Numbered from the stretch's first letter, positions 51,520 through 60,440 are shown. The stretch: 64,000 bases of DNA from Nocardiopsis sp. YSL2 (GCF_030555055.1 NZ_JAMOAO010000001.1:4030001-4094000), one strand, 5' to 3'. Translations and numbers: made by a program. Notes: generated by a model not told the origin, from the sequence alone.

Positions 51520-52493
51520 GCGAGCTCCCTCGCCTTGCGCGTACGTCGGATCTGCACGATGACCAGCGGGATCACCAGCACGAAGAGGAACACGGCCAGG
51601 GCCGAGCCCTGACCGACCTGGCCCTGCTGGAAGGCCTGGCTGTACATCTCGTTGGCGATGACGCTGGTGCCGTAGTTGCCGCCGGTCATCGTGCGGACGA
51701 TGTCGAACACCTTCAGGGTCTGCACCGTGATGGTGATGAGGACGACCAGCAGTGTCGGCCACACGGACGGCAGGGTGATCCGTGCGAAGAGCTGCCAGGC
51801 CCCCGCGCCGTCGATCCGCGCGGCCTCGATGATCTCGGAGGGGATGGCCTTGATCGCGGCGGACATGACGACCATCGCGAAACCGGCCTGGACCCAGATC
51901 AGGACCAGGATGAGCAGGAAGGTGTTGAGCGGCTGGTTGAGCAACCACAGCTGTGGTTCACCGCCCAGCCAGACGACGATCTGGTTGAACAGCCCGTACT
52001 GCTCCTGGTCGGCGGGCCGGTAGGCGAACACGAACCGCCAGATGATGCTCGCGCCGACCAACGAGATCGCCATCGGCATGAACACCAGGGACTTGGCGAT
52101 CGACTCGAAGCGCGACCGGTCGATGAGGATCGCGTAGAGCAGTCCGACGGCGGTGGCCAGCGCCGGGGCGAACACCACCCACAACAGGGTGTTGCGCAGA
52201 ACCAGGAGGATCTCCGGGCGCTGGAACATCCACAGGTAGTTGGTCAGTCCGACGAACTCGGTGCCCGAGCGGTCGAAGAAGGACAGCATCGTGGTGCGCA
52301 GCACCGGGTAGACGACTCCGCCGACCAGCAGGATCAGCGCGGGCGCGAGGAAGAGGGCGGCCTGCCAGCGGTCGCGTCGTGTACGCGGGATGTCGATGAC
52401 CACGAGCATCAGGCCGATGACGGCGAGGAAGCCCGCGATACCGATGAGCATCCACACGACCTTGGGCAGGTCGTTGAGGAACGAGTACTCCAT
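51516..52493 (-). CDS. carbohydrate ABC transporter permease (MalF-like)
   Basis: A 325-residue permease with an N-terminal helix (VVWMLIGIAGFLAVIGLMLV) that precedes the usual six, as in AglF-type sugar permeases. The EAA loop is IIEAARIDGAGAWQLFARIT, and AALFLAPALILLVGGVVYPV is the standard start of the core. It is coupled to the second permease by an ATGA overlap. A 20-bp hairpin lies between it and the binding-protein gene upstream. Confidence 0.93.
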   Translation of the reverse strand: MEYSFLNDLPKVVWMLIGIAGFLAVIGLMLVVIDIPRTRRDRWQAALFLAPALILLVGGVVYPVLRTTMLSFFDRSGTEFVGLTNYLWMFQRPEILLVLRNTLLWVVFAPALATAVGLLYAILIDRSRFESIAKSLVFMPMAISLVGASIIWRFVFAYRPADQEQYGLFNQIVVWLGGEPQLWLLNQPLNTFLLILVLIWVQAGFAMVVMSAAIKAIPSEIIEAARIDGAGAWQLFARITLPSVWPTLLVVLITITVQTLKVFDIVRTMTGGNYGTSVIANEMYSQAFQQGQVGQGSALAVFLFVLVIPLVIVQIRRTRKARELA

Positions 52494-52587
52494 GGGGAGC
52501 CCTTTGTCAGTGCCGTGGAACGGGAATCCGGTGTGAACCGGGCCCCCGTCGGGTCATGGGAATCGGGTGCGGCGTGGACCGTGAGGT

Positions 52588-52629
52588 GGCGCGCCCTCCG
52601 CGACCCCGGGGGGTCGCGGAGGGCGCGCC
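52588..52629 (-). terminator. very strong hairpin between binding-protein and permease genes
   Basis: GGCGCGCCCTCCGCGACCCC (52588-52607) pairs perfectly over 20 bp with 52610-52629, with two bases at the tip. Within the transport operon it lies after the binding-protein gene and 95 bp before the first permease. It can lower permease expression relative to the binding protein and protect the upstream mRNA from 3' decay, a known arrangement in sugar importer operons. Confidence 0.8.
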
Positions 52630-52758
52630 GGTGTTCTGCGGGGCGACGGGCGTCCGGGGTGGGGACGGTCGACGGGCGGGCCCGCCGACACCGGACAACA
52701 CCGGCCTCCCGGCGCCCCGATCACGCGGTCGTGCGGGCGGGGGCGCCGGGAGCGGGGG

Positions 52759-54114
52759 CTACCAGGCCGACTCGATGCCCTCCAGCACCTCGTCGGTCGA
52801 GCTGCCCGTCACCCAGTCGACCATCCCGCCCCAGAACACGTTGGTGCCGATGGACGAGGGCATGGCGTCGCTGCCGTCGAAGTGGAAGACGGTGTCCGGG
52901 TTGTTGAGCACCTCGGCCGCGAACTGGTCGGTGGGGTCGGCCAGGTTGGCCGGGTCCAGCTCCTGGTGCGCCGAGACCCAGGCGCCCTCGGAGGCGCGGC
53001 TGTCGGCGTACATGGCCGTGGACAGGTACTCGTGGACCGCGACGACCTCGGGCCGGTCGGCGAAGGGCACCGCGAACTCGCCGCCGCCCATGACCGGGAC
53101 CTCGCCGCCCTCTTCCAGCGGGGGCAGGACGAAGCCGTAGACGTCGCCGTCCTCGGCGATCTCGACGTCCTCCTCGAACTGGGCGCCGTAGAACGAGCCC
53201 ATCAGGTACATGGCGCAGCCGCCGTCGAGCAGGGGCAGGCCGGCCTCCTGGAAGGAGGTGACGGCGATGCTGTCGGTTCCGCCGAAGGTGCCGTTGACGT
53301 AGTCCTCGTTGCGGATGATCCCGTCGGTGAGGTCGAAGGCCTCCTCGACCTCGGGGGAGTCGAAGGCGATGTCGTGGGAGATCCAGTCGTGGTACACGTC
53401 GGTGCCCGAGGTGCGCAGCAGCGCGTTCTCGATCCAGTCGGTGCCGGGCCAGCCGGTGGCGTCACCGGACTCGAAGCCCACGCACCAGGGCTTGGTGCCG
53501 TCCGCGGCGATGGTGTCGCTGAGCTCGACCATCTCGTCCCAGGTCGTGGGGACCTCGTGGCCGTTGTCGGCGAAGTACGTCGGGGAGTACCAGACCATCG
53601 ACTTCATGTTGGCGCCGTAGGGGGAGCCGTACATCTCCCCGTCGACGCTGGCGTAGCCCTGCCAGTCCTCGCCCCATCCGGCTTCGACGTTCTCGCGCAC
53701 GCCGTCGGAGACGGGCAGGGCGTGACCGTCCTCGACCACCCGCTGCAGGAGGCCGGGCTGGGGGATCAGCGCCAGGTCGGGGGCGTTGCCGCCGTCGAGC
53801 CGGATGGGCAGCTGGGCCTCGAACTCGCCGCTGCCCTCGTGCTCGATGGTGATGCCCGTGCACGCGGCGAAGTCGGCCCAGGAGCGGTCCATCCGCTCGG
53901 CCTCCTCGTCGCGGATCGAGGAGTAGATGTCGACGGTGCCGCCGATGTCCTCCCACTCGGCGTAGGGGGAGCAGTCCACGTCCGCGGTGTCCGTGCCGCC
54001 GCTGGAGCCGCCTTCCCCGCTGAGGTAGCCGCAACCCGACGCGAGGAGGGCGAGACCGCTCGCCGCCGCGACCATCGCGTGACGGGTGGGTGTCCGGTCG
54101 TTCGTTCTTCCCAT
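52759..54114 (-). CDS. carbohydrate-binding lipoprotein of the ABC importer
   Basis: The 451-residue extracellular protein has a signal peptide with lipobox LLASGC (MVAAASGLALLASGCGYLSG) and a Gly/Ser-rich linker. The SBP_bac_1 fold follows: ITIEHEGSGEFEAQLPIRLD, GGNAPDLALIPQPGLLQRVV, DGEMYGSPYGANMKSMVWYS and TTWDEMVELSDTIAADG. It is highly acidic. The aromatic-rich pocket residues (WYSPTYF, WCVGFES, WPGTDW) fit a sugar ligand, and the layout resembles alpha-glucoside (AglE-like) binders. The ligand is inference. ATG 54112-54114 follows AAAGGGCCTCC. Confidence 0.93.
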   Translation of the reverse strand: MGRTNDRTPTRHAMVAAASGLALLASGCGYLSGEGGSSGGTDTADVDCSPYAEWEDIGGTVDIYSSIRDEEAERMDRSWADFAACTGITIEHEGSGEFEAQLPIRLDGGNAPDLALIPQPGLLQRVVEDGHALPVSDGVRENVEAGWGEDWQGYASVDGEMYGSPYGANMKSMVWYSPTYFADNGHEVPTTWDEMVELSDTIAADGTKPWCVGFESGDATGWPGTDWIENALLRTSGTDVYHDWISHDIAFDSPEVEEAFDLTDGIIRNEDYVNGTFGGTDSIAVTSFQEAGLPLLDGGCAMYLMGSFYGAQFEEDVEIAEDGDVYGFVLPPLEEGGEVPVMGGGEFAVPFADRPEVVAVHEYLSTAMYADSRASEGAWVSAHQELDPANLADPTDQFAAEVLNNPDTVFHFDGSDAMPSSIGTNVFWGGMVDWVTGSSTDEVLEGIESAW

Positions 54115-54438
54115 GGAGGCCCTTTCATCGCTCGCCCGGCCAAGATTCAGGCGCGAGTTCGGACGTGGGGTGTGACCCACGTCATCCATTGTGAAGATGA
54201 AAGTCTGATTTCCGCTCAATGTCCAGAGTTTCTGCAATATCTTGCGTAACGATACGAAAACTTGCAGGCATCGGCGGCAGAACACCGCCGGTAGGCCCGG
54301 TGGGGCGGGCCGTCGGTCCGTCCCACCGCCGTGCCGACCCTGCCGCCGCACGAGGCCGCGGCCCGGCCGTCCGCACGGCCGGCGCCGGCCGAGGGAGCGT
54401 GGAACCGGCCCTGCGACGCAGGTCGTAGGTTGGGGCAC
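54115..54438. promoter_or_regulatory. divergent regulatory region of the sugar importer and Gfo/Idh gene
   Basis: This 324-bp gap is locally AT-rich around 54185-54270. It contains a clean inverted repeat, GACGTGGG and CCCACGTC (54162-54183, 6-bp spacer), 48 bp upstream of the binding-protein start. A TGCAA/TTGCA pair lies at 54232-54265. These are candidate operators for an unlinked LacI- or ROK-type sugar repressor. TAGGTT (54426-54431) is a -10-like box right before the plus-strand gene. Confidence 0.4.
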
Positions 54439-55530
54439 ATGGCTGACGCATCGCACCGCCCTGACCTGGGCGCACCCGACGGACCGGAACTGCACGTCGC
54501 CCTGGTGGGCTACGGCAAGGGCGGCGAGGTCTTCCACGCCCCGCTCATCGACGCGGTCCCCGGACTGCGACTGGCGGCGATCGTCACGGGCAACCCGGAG
54601 CGCCGTGCCGCGGCGGAGGCCCGCTACCCGGGAGTGACCGTCTACGCCACCGCGGCCGACCTGTGGGCCGACGCCGACCGCTACGAGATCGCCGTCATCA
54701 CCACCCCCAACGACACCCACGCCCCTCTGGCCAGGGCCGCGCTGGACTCCGGTCTGGCGGTGGTCGTGGACAAGCCGTTCGCGCTCACCGCGGACGAGGC
54801 GCGGGACCTGACCGACCACGCCGAACGCGCCGGCCAGGTGCTCACCGTGTACCAGAACCGCCGTTGGGACGCCGACTTCCTGACCCTGTGGGGCCTGATC
54901 GAGGAGGGCGCCCTGGGGCGGGTGCACCGCTTCGAGTCGCGGTTCGAGCGCTGGCGTCCCCGGGCCAAGGGCACCTGGCGGGAGAGCGGCGCGGTCAGCG
55001 CCGGCGCGGGGATCCTCTACGACCTGGGGCCGCACCTCATCGACCAGGCGATCAACCTGTTCGGTCCCGTGGAGTCCGTCTACGCCGAGATCGACTCCCG
55101 GCGCACCGGCGCGAACGCCGACGACGACGTGTTCCTGGCACTCGCGCACCGCCGCGGAGCCCGCTCGCACCTGTGGATGAGCGCGCTCGCCGCCCAGGTC
55201 GGCCCGCGCTTCCACGTCCTGGGCGACCAGGGCGCGTTCACCAGCCACGGCATGGACGGGCAGGAGGAACGCCTGGTCGCGGGCGAGCGCCCGGACGCCG
55301 ATGACTGGGGCGTGCTGCCGGAGGCCTCCTGGGGCGTGCTCGGGGCCGACGGCGACACCCGCCCGGTGCCCAGCGCGCGCGGCGCCTACCCCGAGTTCTA
55401 CGCCGGCGTACGCGACGCCGTGGGCGAGGGCGAGCCGCTGCCCGTCGACCCCCACGAGGTGATCCACGGGCTGGAGGTCATCGAGGCGGCGATGCGCGGC
55501 GCCGAGAGCGGAACGGTGCAGAAGCTCTAG
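54439..55530 (+). CDS. Gfo/Idh/MocA family oxidoreductase
   Basis: A 363-residue NAD(P)-dependent sugar or inositol-type dehydrogenase. The Rossmann part opens LHVALVGYGKGGEVFHAPLI, followed by IAVITTPNDTHAPLARAALD and the catalytic Lys in VVVDKPFALTADEA (the EKP-like motif). The C-terminal domain has the conserved GAGILYDLGPHLIDQAINLF with the active-site Asp/His. ATG 54439 directly follows TAGGTTGGGGCAC, with no separate ribosome binding site, so a leaderless message is likely. Divergent from the importer, it probably oxidises the imported sugar or a derivative. Confidence 0.93.
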   Translation: MADASHRPDLGAPDGPELHVALVGYGKGGEVFHAPLIDAVPGLRLAAIVTGNPERRAAAEARYPGVTVYATAADLWADADRYEIAVITTPNDTHAPLARAALDSGLAVVVDKPFALTADEARDLTDHAERAGQVLTVYQNRRWDADFLTLWGLIEEGALGRVHRFESRFERWRPRAKGTWRESGAVSAGAGILYDLGPHLIDQAINLFGPVESVYAEIDSRRTGANADDDVFLALAHRRGARSHLWMSALAAQVGPRFHVLGDQGAFTSHGMDGQEERLVAGERPDADDWGVLPEASWGVLGADGDTRPVPSARGAYPEFYAGVRDAVGEGEPLPVDPHEVIHGLEVIEAAMRGAESGTVQKL

Positions 55531-55570
55531 TACCGCCCTGAGGGGTTCACCCCTCCCATCGCCCGCCACC

Positions 55571-55606
55571 GCCCCTCGGACGGCCCCTCGGACGGCCCCT
55601 CGGCCG
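55571..55606. repeat. three tandem 12-bp repeats
   Basis: GCCCCTCGGACG occurs twice and GCCCCTCGGCCG once with a period of 12 bp, between the Gfo/Idh and DUF1537 genes. It could simply be slippage in a GC-rich spacer. Confidence 0.7.
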
Positions 55607-55717
55607 GCCCCCGCGGGCCGGTTCGCCGTGCTCCGGGCACACTCGTAGCCTTCCTTTGGGCCTATGTTGGAGGGAGGTTACTCCAGCGTTTCGCCGACCG
55701 ACCGAAGGAGACGTGCC

Positions 55718-57079
55718 GTGGCCCAGGTCCTCGTGGTGGCAGACGACCTCACCGGCGCCAACGCCACCGGTGCCAGGTTCGCCCGGACCGGGATGCGCGT
55801 GGCCACGGTGACGCCCGAGCACGTCAGCAGAGTGGCCGACGACTACGACGTGGTCGTCGCCAACCTCGACAGCCGCCACGTCCCCGCCGAACAGGCCGCC
55901 GACCTGGTCACCGACGTCATCGAGGCCGTCTGGCCGGTGGGGCTGGTCGTCAAGCGCACCGACAGCACGCTGCGCGGCAACATCGGGGCGGAACTGGAGG
56001 CGGCCTATGACGCCGTGCGGGAACGGGTGCCCGCCGAGACCCGGGTCCGCGTCCTGTTCGTCCCCGCCTTCCCCGGGTCCGGCCGCATCACCGAGGACGG
56101 CGTACAGCTCCTGCACGGCAGGCCCCTGGAGCACACCGAACTCGCACAGGACCCCCTCTGCCCCATGTCCACCAGCGTGGTCGCCGACATCCTCGCCGAG
56201 CAGACCGCCCTCGCTGTCCGGCACGTCCCCGTCCGACAAGTCACCCAGACCATGCTCACCGCCGAACTCCTGGCGGGGGACGAGCCGGTCGTGGTGTGCG
56301 ACGCCAGCACCGAGCAGCACCTGACCGACATCGCCGACGCCGCGGCCGCGGCCCATCACGAGGACGGCACCGTCTGGCTCGCCGTGGACCCCGGTCCCAC
56401 CGGTGCGCTGCTGGCCTACGCCCTGCGCCTGCGCGGTCAGGCCGGATCGCGCGGGCCGCTGCTGGGAGTGGCGGGCAGCACCACCGACCTGACCCGGCGC
56501 CAGCTGGCCACCGTGGCCCGGACCGGCGCCGTGCGGTTCGTCGACCTGGACGCGGTGCTGCTGAGCGACCCCGACAGCGACCACGCCGAGACCGTGGCCG
56601 CCGAACTGGCCCACCAGCTCACGTCATCGGGCTTCCCGGACTTCTGCGTACTGCGGGTGGTGACCACGTCCGAGCGCGTGCGCGCGCTGCCCGCCCAGAC
56701 CCGTGCCGAGCTGCCCGGCAAGGTGGCGAGCCTGGTCGCCGACGTGGTCAACGAGGTCGCCGACACCACGGGCACCCACGCCCTGCCCAGCGGCCTCTTC
56801 CTCACCGGCGGGGACCTGGTCGCCAGCCTGCTGGACGAACTGGACGTGCACGCCGTGGACATCGGTGGCGAGGTCGTGCCGCTCGCCGTCCACGGGCACG
56901 TCGGCGGCGGGCCGCTGGACGGCACCCCGATCGTGGCCAAGGGCGGGCTGGTCGGCGACGACATCACGCTGGTGGAGTGCCTGGCCAAGTTGCGCCGCGC
57001 GGTGCAGACGCGACTGCACCAGGTGCACTCGGAGGTCTCCGAGCACGTGGTTCCCACGCTGTTGCGCGACCCCGCCTGA
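55718..57079 (+). CDS. four-carbon acid sugar kinase family protein (DUF1537)
   Basis: The 453-residue protein has both DUF1537 domains. The N-terminal one begins VLVVADDLTGANATGARFAR and includes VVKRTDSTLRGNIGAELEAA and LFVPAFPGSGRITEDG. The C-terminal nucleotide-binding one includes LLGVAGSTTDLTRRQLATVA and GLFLTGGDLVASLLDELDVH. Characterised members phosphorylate sugar acids such as 3-oxo-tetronates, threonate or erythronate. The isomerase/epimerase and dehydrogenase partners usually found beside them are absent, apart from the Gfo/Idh enzyme upstream. GTG 55718 follows AAGGAGACGTGCC. Sugar-acid catabolism linked to the importer is a reasonable inference. Confidence 0.92.
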   Translation: MAQVLVVADDLTGANATGARFARTGMRVATVTPEHVSRVADDYDVVVANLDSRHVPAEQAADLVTDVIEAVWPVGLVVKRTDSTLRGNIGAELEAAYDAVRERVPAETRVRVLFVPAFPGSGRITEDGVQLLHGRPLEHTELAQDPLCPMSTSVVADILAEQTALAVRHVPVRQVTQTMLTAELLAGDEPVVVCDASTEQHLTDIADAAAAAHHEDGTVWLAVDPGPTGALLAYALRLRGQAGSRGPLLGVAGSTTDLTRRQLATVARTGAVRFVDLDAVLLSDPDSDHAETVAAELAHQLTSSGFPDFCVLRVVTTSERVRALPAQTRAELPGKVASLVADVVNEVADTTGTHALPSGLFLTGGDLVASLLDELDVHAVDIGGEVVPLAVHGHVGGGPLDGTPIVAKGGLVGDDITLVECLAKLRRAVQTRLHQVHSEVSEHVVPTLLRDPA

Positions 57080-57156
57080 GCCGCGGTCCGCCCGGGAGCC
57101 GGACCCCGGGCTCGGCGGGTTCCCGGCGCGCTCCGGCCTGCCCGCCCGACGGCGGG

Positions 57157-58056
57157 TCAGGCCCCCGCCAGCTCGGCCTTGAGGTGGTCGACGGCCAGGC
57201 GCTCCAGGTGCCCGGCGAGGACCTCGGGGCACTCCAGCGGTCCCATGTGGGCGACCCCGGGGACCTCGATCGCCGGCTCGGCGTTCGGGATGGTTTCGGC
57301 CATGTGGTGGGCGTGCCACGGCGGGGTGAACTTGTCCTGCGCACCCGCCACGACCACGGTCGGGGCCGTGATCCGCCGGGCCGCGTCGTCCAGCTCCAGA
57401 GCGGAGAGGACGCTGCCCCACCGGGCACGGGGTACGGTCGGGCAGTCGTGGACGAGCCTGGCGCACAGCCGCACCGTCTGCGGGTCGGCCGCGCCGCCCA
57501 GCACGATGAATCTCAGCAGCTGGGCCGTGACCGGGTTGGCCGGGCCCAGGGGCAGGGCCGCGGTCAGGAACAGCCTCGACCCCAGGGTGCCCAGCGGGCC
57601 GGGCAGCGGGATGGCGGTCGACCGCTTCACCAGCTCCGTGCAACCGGTGTTGGTGAGCAGGACGGCGGCCGCGCGCTCGGCGAACGCCGCACGGGGCCCG
57701 GACGCCATGACCGACATCCCACCCATGCTGTGCCCGGCCACGACCGCCTTGCCGCCTTCGGGCACGGTGGCCTCCAGGACCGCGCACAGATCGTCCGCCA
57801 GCTTCTCCGTGCCGTACCCGGCCCGGGTCAGGGGTGCCTGGCTGCGTCCGTGCCCGCGCTGGTCGTACATCACCACGCGCAGCGCGGGGTCGAGCGCGCG
57901 TACGACCGGTCCCCACGCGGCCAGTGACGTCGCCCAGCAGTGGGACAGCAGGACGGTCGGGCCGTCCTCGGGGCCGCGTACCTCGACGTGCAGCAGTGTG
58001 CCGTCGGCGGACGGGACCTGGAGCTCGCGGGCCCGGCCCAGGTGTCGGGTTGCCAT
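57157..58056 (-). CDS. alpha/beta hydrolase
   Basis: A 299-residue serine hydrolase. The nucleophile elbow is VVAGHSMGGMSVMA, the oxyanion region TVLLSHCWATSLAAWGP, the acid Asp in VVVAGAQDKFTPPWH and the His in VPGVAHMGPLECPE. MYDQRGHGRSQAPLTRAGYG is the usual strand 4-5 region of esterase or epoxide-hydrolase-like members. HCWATS in place of HGW is a subgroup quirk. As last gene of the MerR-controlled run it could cleave an ester or lactone made by the flavin monooxygenase. ATG 58054-58056 follows GAGAGGTCTTCTGCG. Confidence 0.9.
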   Translation of the reverse strand: MATRHLGRARELQVPSADGTLLHVEVRGPEDGPTVLLSHCWATSLAAWGPVVRALDPALRVVMYDQRGHGRSQAPLTRAGYGTEKLADDLCAVLEATVPEGGKAVVAGHSMGGMSVMASGPRAAFAERAAAVLLTNTGCTELVKRSTAIPLPGPLGTLGSRLFLTAALPLGPANPVTAQLLRFIVLGGAADPQTVRLCARLVHDCPTVPRARWGSVLSALELDDAARRITAPTVVVAGAQDKFTPPWHAHHMAETIPNAEPAIEVPGVAHMGPLECPEVLAGHLERLAVDHLKAELAGA

Positions 58057-58181
58057 CGCAGAAGACCTCTCACTCGGGGGTTGGGGGCGGGGGGTGGTGG
58101 CGTCCGGCGCCGGGCGCGATCGGGGCGGCGCGGAGCGGCGGGCGGCCGGGGGCGGGGCGGCGGTCGCAACCGCGGCCGCGG

Positions 58182-58601
58182 TCAGTCGTCGATCTCGATC
58201 CGGGGGACGGCGAAGGGCGGGGTGCCGGCACCCCGGACGGGGTGTCCGCCCCAGAGGTTGGGGTCGTCCAGGACACCGTTGCCCTCGAAGCCGTCGGGGG
58301 TGCGGACCAGGACGGTGCGCACGCCGTCCTCGAAGGCGGCGGTGACCGCCTCGGACGGCGACAGCCGTCCCCGCCACCGGTAGTCGCCGGTCAGGGGCGA
58401 GAAGTGGCCCGCCAGGTGCGCCTGGACCTCGACCGGCACGGGTGCGGCCGGGGCGGCGCTCTCCGTGCCCTCCGCGCCCTCCGCGACACCGCCGGTCCCG
58501 GGCGGGCCACCGCCGGAGTCCCCGGAACCCCCGGTGTCGCCGGGCAGGACGACCGTCACCGGTCCCCGGTACTCCTCTTCGTCGTCGCCGAACCCGCTCA
58601 T
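58182..58601 (-). CDS. DUF4873 domain protein
   Basis: The 139-residue protein has an acidic N-terminus, a strand (YRGPVTVVLPGD), a long Gly/Ser/Ala/Pro-rich insertion (about 22-54) and then VPVEVQAHLAGHFSPLTGDY with RWRGRLSP. The pattern of a small beta-barrel with AGHFxPLxGxYxWxGR is what I recall for DUF4873, a domain often found beside or fused to flavin monooxygenases in actinomycetes. Its biochemical role is unknown; position suggests an accessory subunit or regulator of the adjacent monooxygenase. The Gly/Ser insertion splits the first strand from the rest, which is unusual. Confidence 0.8.
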   Translation of the reverse strand: MSGFGDDEEEYRGPVTVVLPGDTGGSGDSGGGPPGTGGVAEGAEGTESAAPAAPVPVEVQAHLAGHFSPLTGDYRWRGRLSPSEAVTAAFEDGVRTVLVRTPDGFEGNGVLDDPNLWGGHPVRGAGTPPFAVPRIEIDD

Positions 58602-58649
58602 GTGCTCCTCCTCAGACTCCTGCGGACCGCCCGACGCCTTCGGTGCGTT

Positions 58650-58673
58650 CCGCCCTCAACGGACGCCCGCGGC
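58650..58673 (-). repeat. 24-bp dispersed repeat, copy 4, overlapping the monooxygenase stop
   Basis: On the minus strand this matches the repeat core with one substitution and encodes the last residues AAGVR and the TGA of the flavin monooxygenase, as copy 2 does for the exonuclease at 42535. Confidence 0.8.
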
Positions 58674-60158
58674 GCGGCGGCTCTTGCGGAGGTCGTAGTT
58701 GTGGGGGTCGAACCAGCGGGTCCGCAGCGCGTAGTCCCAGGTGAAGGTGGGCCACAGTGTGGTGTTGCGCCCCTCCTCGTTCAGGTACCAGCTGTCGCAG
58801 CCGCCGGACACCCACACGGTGCCCTCCATGGACTCGGCGATCTTCTCGTTGTACGCGCGCTGGGCCTCGGGCCGGGCGTCCAGCCGGTCCATCCGGTTGC
58901 GGCACACGTACTTCAGGGCCTGCATCGTGTACCGGATCTGGGCCTCGATCATGAACACCTGGGAGGTGTGCCCCAGACCGGTGTTGGGCCCGGCCAGGAT
59001 GAACGCGTTGGGGAACCCGGCCACGGTGGTGCCGCGGAAGGCCTGCGCGGTCGTGCCCCAGTGCTCGGCGAGGGAGACGCCGTCGGCGTCGTGGATGCGC
59101 TGGGCCACCGGCGGGTCGCTCACGTGGAAGCCGGTGCCCATGATGATCGTGTCGACCCCGTGCTCGGTCTCGCGGCCCTCGGCGTCGCGGGTGACGACGG
59201 CGTTCGGGCGGACCTCGACGATGCCGTCGGTGACCACGTCGACGTTGGGGCGGGCCAGCGCCGGGTAGTAGTCGTTGGACATCAGGATGCGCTTGCAGCC
59301 CGCGCGGAAGTCCGGGGTGAGCTTGGCGCGCAGCTCCGGGTCCTTGACGCTGCGGTGGATGTTGGCCCGGCCGAGCCGCTCCACGACCTTGAGCAGGCCC
59401 GGGTGCTTCGCGAAGCCGAGGATGTAGCTCTCCCGGCCCCAGTAGATGCCCTTGCGGGCGACCTGCTGGGCGAGGGGGATGTTCCGGTACAGCCAGCGCT
59501 CCGCGCGCGTGATGTCGCGGTCGTGGCGGAACATCACCCAGGGCGCGGTGCGCTGGAAGAGCTTCAGCGCGCCCACCTCGGGCTGGATCCTCGGTACGAA
59601 CTGGATGGCCGACGCTCCCGTACCGATGACCGCGACGCGGCGCCCGGTGAGGTCGTGGCCGTGGTCCCATTCCGCGGAGTGGAAGATCCGTCCCTCGAAG
59701 GTGTCCAGCCCCTTGATGTCGGGGTAGGAGGGGTCGGCCAGGGGGCCGGCGCCACTGATGAGGAACTGCGCGGTGACCGTGCCCGCGGTCGTCTCGATCC
59801 GCCACCGGTTGCGGTCGGGCTCCCAGTGCGCGGCGGTGACGTCGTGGCCGTAGCGCACGTGCCGGTCGACGCCGTGCTCGCGGGCGACCCGCTTCATGTA
59901 CTCCCAGATCTCCGGTTGCGGGGAGAAGGAGCGGCTCCAGCCGGGGTTGGGCGCGAAGGAGAACGAGTACAGGTGCGAGGGGACGTCGCACGCGGCACCG
60001 GGGTAGTCGTTGTCCCGCCAGGTGCCGCCGAGGTCGTGGGCCCGCTCCAGGACGGTGAAGTCCGCCAGCCCCGCCTGCCGGAGCCGGACCGCCATGCCGA
60101 TACCGGCGAAGCCGGTGCCGATGACGGCCACTCTGTAGTGCGGTGGTGCGTCGGTCAA
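58656..60158 (-). CDS. flavin-containing Baeyer-Villiger-type monooxygenase
   Basis: A 500-residue FAD- and NADPH-dependent oxygenase. The FAD site is RVAVIGTGFAGIGMAVRLRQ, the NADPH site RRVAVIGTGASAIQFVPRI, and between them FEGRIFHSAEWDHG matches the FxGxxxHxxxW fingerprint of Baeyer-Villiger enzymes. A second conserved stretch is DTIIMGTGFHVSDPPV. TTG 60156-60158 is chosen because GAAGGG lies 8-9 bp upstream and the encoded start (LTDAPPHYRVAVIG) is normal for the family. Its substrate may be a ketone or steroid-like lipid. It lies downstream of the diiron oxygenase gene across a hairpin-filled 372-bp gap. The C-terminus is formed by a dispersed repeat. Confidence 0.92.
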   Translation of the reverse strand: MTDAPPHYRVAVIGTGFAGIGMAVRLRQAGLADFTVLERAHDLGGTWRDNDYPGAACDVPSHLYSFSFAPNPGWSRSFSPQPEIWEYMKRVAREHGVDRHVRYGHDVTAAHWEPDRNRWRIETTAGTVTAQFLISGAGPLADPSYPDIKGLDTFEGRIFHSAEWDHGHDLTGRRVAVIGTGASAIQFVPRIQPEVGALKLFQRTAPWVMFRHDRDITRAERWLYRNIPLAQQVARKGIYWGRESYILGFAKHPGLLKVVERLGRANIHRSVKDPELRAKLTPDFRAGCKRILMSNDYYPALARPNVDVVTDGIVEVRPNAVVTRDAEGRETEHGVDTIIMGTGFHVSDPPVAQRIHDADGVSLAEHWGTTAQAFRGTTVAGFPNAFILAGPNTGLGHTSQVFMIEAQIRYTMQALKYVCRNRMDRLDARPEAQRAYNEKIAESMEGTVWVSGGCDSWYLNEEGRNTTLWPTFTWDYALRTRWFDPHNYDLRKSRRAAGVR

Positions 60159-60208
60159 GTTCAGGTCCCTTCGTGCGAACCGGCGATCGGGCACCGGTGC
60201 GGGTGAGA

Positions 60209-60440
60209 CCCCGGGGGACGTGGCGCGTTCCGTCCCCCGGGGAGTGGGACCCCGGGGGACGTGGCGCGTTGCGTCCCCCGGGGAGCGAGACCTCGGGATG
60301 GAGTACTGCGCCGTAGGCGTCAGTCGAGGGTGTCCCACCTCGCCGCGGCGCGGCCTTGGGCGGTGGTGGGAGACGGGCGGGCGCGTACGCCCCCGAGGGG
60401 TGAGGCCCCCCGAAGACGTGGCGCGTTTCGTCTCCGGGGG
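60209..60440. repeat. three hairpin repeats sharing one loop sequence
   Basis: Two units, 60209-60242 and 60250-60283, each have a perfect 12-bp stem (CCCCGGGGGACG with CGTCCCCCGGGG) around the 10-nt loop TGGCGCGTTC or TGGCGCGTTG. A third unit at 60407-60440 has a 12-bp stem with one mismatch and the loop TGGCGCGTTT. The conserved loop argues against simple terminators. They occupy the 372-bp gap (60159-60530) between the diiron oxygenase and the monooxygenase, which contains no gene. Confidence 0.85.
60310..60333 (+). repeat. 24-bp dispersed repeat, diverged copy 5
   Basis: GCCGTAGGCGTCAGTCGAGG matches the core at most positions and lies between the second and third hairpins. Confidence 0.6.

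Noticed and set aside
55571..55606. Short tandem repeats considered as a CRISPR array remnant.
   Set aside because: The 12-bp units are contiguous with no spacers and no cas genes are present anywhere in the window.
55618..55670. Possible third copy of the 110-bp repeat (TTCGCCGTGCT and TTTGGGCCT).
   Set aside because: Only two short blocks match, with wrong spacing; this can be chance in a GC-rich spacer.
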